DNA of 64,000 nucleotides from assembly GCA_028023455.1 (NCBI GenBank), contig JAQFVV010006305.1, positions 2,409,001 through 2,473,000 of the forward strand. Direction: 5' to 3'. The stretch's first letter is position 1. Each line of letters opens with the position of its first letter. Positions 57,332-64,000 of the stretch are shown here, piece by piece. The notes under the pieces are model-generated. The model ran no database searches. It was not told where the DNA came from and worked only from the letters and a program-made list of their open reading frames with translations. The position numbers were made by a program, and so were the translations under genes. This DNA is from Epiperipatus broadwayi. Taxonomy: Eukaryota; Onychophora; Udeonychophora; Euonychophora; Peripatidae.

Positions 57332-60056
57332 TGTGCTAAATATGTGTGTATTAAAAAAATGTGATCAAATGCATATTTTTATTGAAACAGGAAAAGACGT
57401 GAAATGTTTAAGTTTAAATTAAACATGTGTGTGTATAAATGCAATTGTCATATAAAAATGCTATGAACTAATTAGGCAAAATTAATTTAAAGATCAGCAA
57501 CTCTGATTAAATATCAAAAAGGCCTATAGCAAATTTAATTAAATGCCATTGGAAAATATGGATTAGATTCCTGATAAGAATTATCTGAAAAAAGGAAAAC
57601 TTTAATAAATATATAAGAACTTGTATTATGTATTTATTATACAAAAATGCAGGTTGGAAGGTAATAACATTGGTACTACCACATGGTACCCGTTGGACTC
57701 CAACCAATTAGATTATCTAAACTGGAAACTGAGACCCATGATCTCCACCAGAAAGGGAAGAGAAAATTATTAGCTAGTTGAAGCCCTTGAAGAACAGACA
57801 TGTTTCTTCCACTGGCAATTACTCTCAGCCTTGCCAATTTGGACTCTCCGAGACTTTAATTAATATCGTGGGACTGCAATACCAGGTTGCAGGACCCTTG
57901 TAAATCAACTGTCTTCAACCTGTCATCGTAAATATATATATATATGTGGTGATGCTGAACTGAGATCAGACCCATATAGCTATCTGGCTTGCTGTGCTGA
58001 GTTTGAAGACATTACGTGTCTAAAAGATTCACGCTTGCAAGTTGAATAGAAACTGTTTCATAAACGCTCAGAGTTTGTGTTTAGATCTAGTTTCTAAAAT
58101 TCCTGTCTTTCACTGATAATAGCAAATAGCTTGAAATCATGATCTGAAAGTGGAATTAAAGTTAGAGATAGTGAATGCTTGCTCTGACGTTTATGTAAAC
58201 ATACGCTTGATGGTGTTTTTGGTAGAACGCCATCTGTTGACATAAATACAAGCATTAGCAAGTTTTTAACTTGTTTTTTTGTTTTTCATAAATGTACCTT
58301 TGAGGTCTTTCTAGCAATGATATATATTGCAGAGGCTTCTACTATGTGGTGATGCTGAACTGAGATCAGACCCATATAGCTATCTGGCTTGCTATGCTGA
58401 GTTTGAAGACATTACATGTCTAAAAGATTCACGCTTGCAAGCTGAATAGAAACTGTTTCATAAATGCTCAGAGTTTGTGTTTAGATCTAGTTTCTAAAAT
58501 TCCTGTCTTTCACTGATGATAGCAAATAGCTTGAAATCATGATCTGAAAGTGGAATTAAAGTTAGAGATAGTGAATGCTTGCTCTGACGTTTATGTAAAC
58601 ATACGCTTGACGGTGTTTTTGGTAGAACGCCATCTGTTGACATAAATACAAGCGTTAGCAAGTTTTTAACTTGTTTTTTGTTTTTCATAAATGTACCTTT
58701 GAGGTCTTTCTAGCAATGATATATATTGCAGAGGCTTCTACTATGTGGTGATGCTGAACTGAGATCAGACCCATATAGCTATCTGGCTTGCTATGCTGAG
58801 TTTGAAGACATTACGTGTCTAAAAGATTCACGCTTGCAAGCTGAATAGAAACTGTTTCATAAACGCTCAGAGTTTGTGTTTAGATCTAGTTTCTAAATTT
58901 CCTGTCTTTCACTGATGATAGCAAATAGCTTGAAATCATGATCTGAAAGTGGAATTAAAGTTAGAGATAGTGAATGCTTGCTCTGACATTTATGTAAACA
59001 TACGCTTGACGGTGATTTTGGTAGAACGCCATCTGTTGACATAAATACAAGCGTTAGCAAGTTTTTAACTTGTTTTTTGTTTTTCATAAATGTACCTTTG
59101 AGGTCTTTCTAGCAATGATATATATTGCAGAGGCTTCTACTATGTGGTGATGCTGAACTGAGATCAGACCCATATAGCTATCTGGCTTGCTATGCTGAGT
59201 TTGAAGACATTACGTGTCTAAAAGATTCACGCTTGCAAGCTGAATAGAAACTGTTTCATAAACGCTCAGAGTTTGTGTTTAGATCTAGTTTCTAAAATTC
59301 CTGTCTTTCACTGATGATAGCAAATAGCTTGAAATCATGATCTGAAAGTGGAATTAAAGTTAGAGATAGTGAATGCTTGCTCTGACGTTTATGTAAACAT
59401 ACGCTTGACACTGTTTTTGGTAGAACGCCATCTGTTGACATAAATACAAGCGTTAGCAAGTTTTTAACTTGTTTTTTTGTTTTTCATAAATGTACCTTTG
59501 AGGTCTTTCTAGCAATGATATATATTGCAGAGGCTTCTACTATGTGGTGATGCTGAACTGAGATCAGACCCATATAGCTATCTGGCTTGCTATGCTGAGT
59601 TTGAAGACATTACGTGTCTAAAAGATTCACGCTTGCAAGCTGAATAGAAACTGTTTCATAAACGCTCAGAGTTTGTGTTTAGATCTAGTTTCTAAATTCC
59701 TGTCTTTCACTGATGATAGCAAATAGCTTGAAATCATGATCTGAAAGTGGAATTAAAGTTAGAGATAGTGAATGCTTGCTCTGACGTTTATGTAAACATA
59801 CGCTTGACAGTGTTTTTGGTAGAGAGCCATCTGTTGATATAAATACAAGCGTTAGCAAGTTTTTAACTTGTTTTTTGTTTTTCATATATATATATAGTTT
59901 CATATGTTGAAAAGAGAATAAAATTTCTAAATAACTATTTAAATATTATGGACTATCAATAATTATAATTGCCGTGCCGCCTGTGATGGAATTAATGTCA
60001 CTTCTTTTAATTAGCAATCCAGCTGTGCTGTAACTTGGTTGCCGCTGGACATAGCA
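57332..60056 (+). repeat. Right LTR, with a satellite array in its middle
   Basis: The head 57332-57944 and tail 59885-60056 match the left LTR. Between them lies the satellite array. LTR terminal TG..CA is kept. Confidence 0.88.
57945..59885. repeat. Five-copy satellite, about 400 bp unit, inside the right LTR
   Basis: Units start TGTGGTGATGCTGAACTGAG at 57945, 58345, 58744, 59143 and 59543; the last is partial (to about 59,885). Copies are nearly identical; the first is the most diverged. Each contains CGCCATCTGTTGACATAAAT and a TTTTTAACTTGTTTTTT tract. A 64-codon minus-strand ORF is open in three units (58494-58688, 58893-59087, 59685-59903) because the units are identical; it has no known motif and no start context, so it is probably not a gene. 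Confidence 0.95.
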
Positions 60057-60290
60057 GGACCAAAGAACATTAAGATGTATGATAACAAGAATAAAGTGAC
60101 AATGAGAAGTGTATGATAAAAAATTATCATAGCTAAATTGTAAAAATTTTAAATGGATTTTGAAAATTGAAGAAATTATTTTTACAACAAGCATGAATGA
60201 AGTCTAAAATTACACAGAATTTAAATATAAGCGAAGTCATTGGAAAAAATCTTTATGGAAAAATGGGTTGGGAATAACGATGATATTAAA
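60057..60290. other. AT-rich non-coding DNA
   Basis: Nothing recognised to the right of the LTR. Confidence 0.5.
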
Positions 60291-60416
60291 TAATGAAAAG
60301 ATAAATAGTTTTTAAATAACCTACTTTAAGAAAAGGCATCTTCAAAAGCCCTATAATGAAAAGATAAATAGATTTTAAATAACCTACTTTAAGGAAAGGC
60401 ATCTTCAAAAGCCCTT
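60291..60416. repeat. 63-bp tandem duplication
   Basis: Two adjacent copies of TAATGAAAAGATAAATAG... ending GGCATCTTCAAAAGCCCT differ at very few positions. Confidence 0.92.
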
Positions 60417-60599
60417 CCTCCCTTACTAATGAAAAATCAAGAAGAAAGATTACTCATTACCAATGCCAGTTTTTGCACAATGAAATTAAGTATTTTTCTG
60501 TTCTTATTTTATTTTGTAGTTAAGAGTGGCTAGATATCAATTTACCTATCAACACTGCCTTGATTAACTTGGTTGATATCCTAAACCTGATTGAAATCT

Positions 60600-60695
60600 G
60601 AACAAATGGTCAATTTTAATCCAGCCTAGATTAGAACTTAAGATTGTAGTCTTGGCAGGTAGATGTGGCACCACATCACTAGGTCTTTTTGTTAT
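60600..60695 (-). mobile_element. Degraded tRNA-derived SINE (family B)
   Basis: Minus strand: GACCTAGTGATGTGGTGCCA (box A region) and, about 28 bp on, AAGTTCTAATCTAGGCTGG (box B-like, as in the 5.4 and 26.1 kb copies). The body continues to about 60,510. Confidence 0.5.
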
Positions 60696-60924
60696 AATAT
60701 GCTATACTTTTATATGTTTTCTTGAAGTTTTGTGATGATGGTATCTTAGTTGTATTTATATATTGAACTATTTCCATAATCTAATATAAATATTGAATGT
60801 CTTTAGAAAAATTTAAGTTTATTTAAATATTCCAAGTTTATTCAATTGTTAGTAATAGCACACAAGCTAGTATATGCACAGCAATTTGAATGACATTATT
60901 CTCTCCTTTTCTTCAGGTGTTAAT

Positions 60925-61035
60925 GGCCTGACCAATGTAATACTAGCATGGGAATCAAACCTGGATTCTTAAATTTTTTAATATTGAATTTTTAAGATAA
61001 CACTCTAACCAACTGAACCATCTTGCCAAAGGCAA
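60925..61035 (-). other. tRNA-like module in Penelope copy B
   Basis: Minus strand: GGCAAGATGGTTCAGTTGG, TTAGAGTGTTATC, an AT-rich insert, then AATCCAGGTTTGATTCCCAT. Box A and box B are recognisable and in register with copies A and C. Confidence 0.7.
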
Positions 61036-61229
61036 CAGTCATTAGAAATTTCATATACTTATCTATGAGATTTCTCCTGATTTCTCCACTTTTTCCTAGA
61101 AGCAAAGTTGATTAGTGGTATCCATACATTATGTATAGTCATACTAAGTTGACTTATAGAGTTGTTCACAATTATTAAGAGAGCAGCTTTGTTAAATTTT
61201 CTTCCTTGTATTTTTTTTTCTATCCAATC

Positions 61230-61440
61230 TTTTTGTATTTTCCCAATTGAATATATATTCATTAGTACATACATGGTCTGCTACCTTAGACACATCTGTT
61301 TTCTATCTTCTAATTATCAGTTTGTATTCTTGCAATTGCTTTTTAATAGGATGACTGATCGGACCAATATATGTTCATCCACATTCACATGGTATTTCAT
61401 AGATGCAGTTTTGCTTTTCAGGAGTTCAAGTTTAGACTTT
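61230..61440 (-). pseudogene. GIY-YIG endonuclease of Penelope-like copy B, one stop
   Basis: Reads EKQNCIYEIPCECG, stop, TYIGPISHPIK, then a few shifted residues and the open frame with MNIYSIGKIQKDWIEKK and SQLSMTIHNVWIPLINFA. The pair IYE and TYIG is the GIY-YIG signature of Penelope-like elements; the CECG cysteines are also typical. The stop replaces one residue between Gly and Thr. It is the best-preserved catalytic part of the three. Confidence 0.85.
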
Positions 61441-61527
61441 GTAGATATTAGAATTCTTCATTGTTTGGTTATGGCTCTGGAAAAGTTTTCTGATGTTATA
61501 CTGATTGCAGATTTTTCTTAATTTGTC

Positions 61528-61741
61528 TGAATTGGCATTCTTATATGTTCTTGTGACAAATCTCTCTCATAGTAAAATCAAAATTACAGTTTATCAAAAA
61601 CCCACACATACAGGAAAATACTTAGCATGTACATCCAATCACACTAGAAACACAAAACATGTAGTTATACTATTATTATGGAATGGAGCAAAGGAAGTTT
61701 GCTCAGAAACCAATTATTTGAAAGAAAAAAAATCTATATAA
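61528..61741 (+). pseudogene. Penelope-like reverse transcriptase, C-terminal fragment (copy C)
   Basis: An open frame (ORF 61505-61741) reads ELAFLYVLVTNLSHSKIKI, then TVYQKPTHTGKYLACTSNHT and VCSETNYLKE. The pattern FLDVLV..., TVYRKPTHT..YL...SNHP and ..K.VC.. is the thumb side of Penelope-like RTs (family knowledge). Here FLDV is FLYV. It stops shortly after LKEKKSI. Only this tail of the RT is present; the palm with its aspartates is missing. Confidence 0.85.
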
Positions 61742-62319
61742 AACAAACTCTTATGAAAAATGGTTATAAATAGACAACAAAAAGAACCATCAAAAGAAAA
61801 AAAAATTATTGATATGGTAATGTATCTATACCTACCAAAAATGGCAGTCAGATCAAGGAAAATCTAAAATCAGTATAAAATCAGAATAGCTTGCCAGAGC
61901 CATACCACACCATGATTGAAACTTGAAATGCTGAAAAGCAAAAAAAATTGCTCTATGAAGCGCAATAAGAATGTGGAAGAATGTATATTGGTGAAAGCAG
62001 TCATTTCATTGAAAGCGATTGCAAGAACACAAACTGATGATTAGAAGAGATAAAACATGTGTTTAAGGTAAACAGACCATGTATGTACCAATGAATATAT
62101 ATTCAATTAGGAAAATACAACAATACTACATAGAGAAGAAAAGGTACAAATAAAATTTTTTTAAGAAGCTGTTCACATGACAATGGTCAATAACTTTGAA
62201 AGTCAGTCTAATGTGATTATACATAATGTATGGATACCACTAATCAACTTAGCTCCTAGGAAAAAATGAAGAAATAAGGAGGAACCTCATATATAAGTAT
62301 ATGAAATTTCTATTGACTA

Positions 62320-62430
62320 TTGCCTTTGGCAGGATGGCTCAGTTGGTTAGAGCGCTACCTTAAAAAAATCAATATTCAGGAATCTAAAGATCCAGGTTCG
62401 ATTTCCATGCTAGTACTACCATTGGTCAGG
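62320..62430 (+). other. tRNA-like module in Penelope copy C (best preserved)
   Basis: GGATGGCTCAGTTGGTTAGA holds a consensus box A, and GATCCAGGTTCGATTTCC holds a consensus box B about 53 bp later. The anticodon-arm region is expanded by an AT-rich insert (CTTAAAAAAATC...GAATCTAAAG). A 64-codon ORF overlaps it (62320-62514) with no motif. It is not a functional tRNA gene: no acceptor or anticodon stem is apparent. Confidence 0.75.
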
Positions 62431-62610
62431 CCAGCACCAATTGAAGAAAGAGGGAAAATAATATCTCTCAAAACATTTGTATATATTAACCTGTGTGCTA
62501 TTACTAATAGTTAAATGTATTTGGAATATTTAAATAAAGTGAAATTTTTCTAAAGGCATTCAATACTTTTGTTAGGTAATAGAAATCGTCAAATATATAA
62601 ATAAAACTAT

Positions 62611-62801
62611 ACTTATATATATATATGTGTGTTTTCTTTTTATTTAAAAATAATGAAAAATTTTTTTTCTCTTTTAAATTGTAAAGCTTTTGTTATTTAA
62701 TTTTCATTTTGATGAAGTTATTTAAATTTCTCATCATAAAATCAGATAACTTTATTATTCTAATAAATTTAAGGTCATTGAAATTTTTTTTGTTTACTTA
62801 G
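62611..62801. other. AT-rich DNA with a polypyrimidine tract at its end
   Basis: A short TA/TG microsatellite at 62,616-62,632. The last 20 bases (TTTTTTTTGTTTACTTAG) look like a 3' splice site. Confidence 0.5.
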
Positions 62802-62901
62802 GTGCTAAGCAACACTATAAGCCTAGGATCTGTTCAAGGTGGTTTTAACATAGAACAACGGGTCAAATCAGCTCAAGAGACTAGTAAACGAAATGTAGAA
62901 G
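62802..62901 (+). CDS. Candidate internal exon of an unrecognised host gene
   Basis: A 100 bp segment with a good acceptor (TTTTTTTTGTTTACTTAG before it) and donor (GAAG then GTAATG) is much less AT-rich than the flanks. One frame only is open throughout, starting at the first base: VLSNTISLGSVQGG.., ending QRVKSAQETSKRNVE plus one base (phase 1). The other two frames stop early. The hydrophilic second half suggests a coiled or linker region. I do not recognise the protein. No partner exon in the right phase was confirmed. Confidence 0.45.
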
Positions 62902-63205
62902 GTAATGGAAATATATATATATAATGATTATTATCATTATTATTTTTGTCAATTTAGATAAAGCTTTTTTTTTTTTAAAAAAAATTTGCTGATGTATTTA
63001 AAGGTTACCAATAAATAAAAAAATGTACGCAAATGTTTGCAGCTTTACAATTATATATTGCATATTTAATTTTATTTTTACTAATAAGAAAAAATATATT
63101 TAAAGAGAAATTGCATTTAAGTAGAAATTTGAATTTAATTTCTCTAACCAAATATTAATATATATATAAATGGTAACAAAACAGCTTTTAAATAATCTGC
63201 TACAG

Positions 63206-63282
63206 AACAAAAGCCTCTCCAACAGATTATCGTAAAAGAATACGGAAAATAAGGCAGTTATTAAACTTGCTAATTGTAAGTG
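63206..63282 (+). other. Weaker exon-like segment
   Basis: It lies between CTGCTACAG and a strong donor (AGTG then GTGAGT). In one frame it reads TKASPTDYRKRIRKIRQLL and stays open, but that frame does not fit the phase left by the exon at 62802-62901; in the fitting frame there is a stop after 15 codons. Either a last exon, a different gene model, or chance. Confidence 0.2.
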
Positions 63283-64000
63283 GTGAGTATTTGATCTGAT
63301 TCTTATTTTACTCTCTAGCTAAGATGCCATTTATTGATTAATAGTAGATGGTTATTTGTCTGAGTATAGACTGGTTATCTGAAAAAAAAAAAAAAAAATT
63401 CAAATTTTATTTAGCTGTATAATATGGAAAATCAAAGGCCAACTTGTCTACCAGATGAACACAACATCTGTATATATACAATTATGCTCAAACCCAAATG
63501 GATACCAAAATCAATTTTTTTATGAACACTAATCCACTTGCAGCCACTCCTTTGAGCCTACAGAGTGCAACGATGTCAAGTGTTAACTGAAAGAGACCTG
63601 GCTTATTGCAAGAGAGAAAAACGTTATTAATAAAAAAGACTCCTGCATTCCCCTCTCTAAAAAGTGATATACTTAAGAAAATAATTAGCTACTCAATTAT
63701 GCTAACCACCCATTCACATTTCTTTAATAAAGCCAGCAATCATCTCCCCTTAATCAGTTGCCATGACTATGACTAATATAACTTAGTTGAAAGTGCACTA
63801 GGTAAAAATTGCGAACTTTATTCAGATTTTAAGTATATCTCATATACGTTTTTGCATATAGTTATTTCCCTATTATATTTCCTCAAAATTTTGTGTACCA
63901 AAATTTTTAATGTTATATTTACCATTTATGGTTTAGAAAAAAAATATTTAAAAAAAATTCATAAATTTTAAATTTTAGTTTAAGCCTGCTTGTATGAGTA
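63283..64000. other. AT-rich DNA to window end
   Basis: A patch at 63,530-63,660 is somewhat GC-richer without an identifiable frame or motif. Confidence 0.5.

Larger units (their letters stand above)
51891..60056 (+). mobile_element. Ty3/gypsy-type LTR retrotransposon, internally deleted
   Basis: Parts in order: left LTR (51891-55534), a primer-binding site, gag (55691-56402), a protease remnant, a short RT-edge piece joined directly to an integrase C-terminal piece (to about 57,110), polypurine tract (57321-57331) and right LTR (57332-60056). The gag style and a serine-tRNA-like primer site suggest the Mag-type lineage (inference). Most of RT, all of RNase H and the integrase core are gone. 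LTR ends differ (TC.. against TG.. on the left side) and no convincing 4-6 bp target duplication was found. Confidence 0.88.
60745..61520 (-). mobile_element. Penelope-like element 3' fragment, copy B
   Basis: Minus-strand fragment: linker (SDVIL.. near 61,500), GIY-YIG start, downstream region with the open 71-codon stretch 61059-61274, tRNA-like module (61,035-60,925) and 3' end (to about 60,745). It meets copy C head-to-head at about 61,520. Confidence 0.85.
61505..62610 (+). mobile_element. Penelope-like element 3' fragment, copy C
   Basis: It begins with the C-terminal end of the reverse transcriptase, continues through the linker, a GIY-YIG remnant (LYEAQ, stop, ECGRMYIGESS at about 61,955-62,000), the downstream region, a tRNA-like module (62,320-62,430) and the shared 3' end to about 62,610. 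Confidence 0.85.

Noticed and set aside
57945-59885. CRISPR-like array
   Set aside because: Units of about 400 bp without short repeats and unique spacers; eukaryotic satellite.
58494-59903. Repeated 64-codon ORF in the satellite as a possible gene family
   Set aside because: Conservation is explained by unit identity at DNA level; other units are frameshifted, and there is no motif or start context.
51886-60061. 5-bp target duplication of the LTR element (GGATC / GGACC)
   Set aside because: It needs the left LTR to start two bases inside the aligned start; with the aligned boundary the flanks do not match.
62320-62430. Intron-containing tRNA gene
   Set aside because: Acceptor and anticodon stems do not pair, and the same degenerate layout recurs in all Penelope copies.

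Overview
The window is strongly AT-rich, repeat-dense DNA from a metazoan nuclear genome, most likely an invertebrate. The evidence is long poly(A)/poly(T) runs, (TA)n and (CT)n microsatellites, several classes of eukaryotic transposable element and almost no open reading frames above about 100 codons. The combination of two APE-type LINE families, Penelope-like elements with GIY-YIG ends, mariner, Ty3/gypsy and tRNA-derived SINEs fits arthropods, molluscs or cnidarians. I cannot name a species. Nothing looks bacterial: there are no operons, real tRNA or rRNA genes, or CRISPR arrays.

Left part (1-18,000). A decayed but nearly complete non-LTR retrotransposon lies on the minus strand (640-4060), followed by AT-rich DNA with a MITE-like inverted repeat (about 6.8 kb), a perfect hairpin beside a microsatellite (7.0 kb), a small foldback (12.0 kb), a 1.1 kb TA-flanked TIR transposon (14,138-15,246) and a 1.4 kb near-perfect palindrome (16,526-17,932).

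Middle part (18,000-51,000). Two copies of a second LINE family are on the minus strand (about 21.1-22.6 kb and 28.0-30.5 kb). A dead mariner (23,541-24,412) keeps both TIRs and its TA target duplication. Three short tRNA-Gly-like SINEs have clear target-site duplications (18.1, 33.3 and 33.8 kb), and a second, older tRNA-derived SINE family has about seven degraded copies. A foldback family with tRNA-like ends is present at 27.2 kb and 43.6-44.5 kb, with single-arm relatives at 32.6 and 47.0 kb. A TIR-flanked block with internal repeats lies at 45.0-45.9 kb. A Penelope-like 3' fragment is at 49.8-50.6 kb.

Right part (51,000-64,000). An internally deleted Ty3/gypsy element spans 51,891-60,056. 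Its two LTRs match at both ends but hold different DNA in the middle: 2.9 kb of promoter-like, GC-richer sequence in the left one and a five-copy, about 400 bp satellite in the right one. Two Penelope-like fragments follow head-to-head (60.7-62.6 kb). All three Penelope copies share a tRNA-like module in the 3' region. Near the right edge (62,802-62,901) is a 100 bp open segment with good splice signals, the only candidate host-gene exon; the rest may be intronic or intergenic.

The autonomous elements are all visibly broken, so the protein-coding entries are pseudogenes. The strongest leads are the Penelope/tRNA-like composite, the two giant palindrome families, the LTR pair with different central inserts, and the satellite array. 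All calls are by eye from sequence and translated motifs; no database search was possible.
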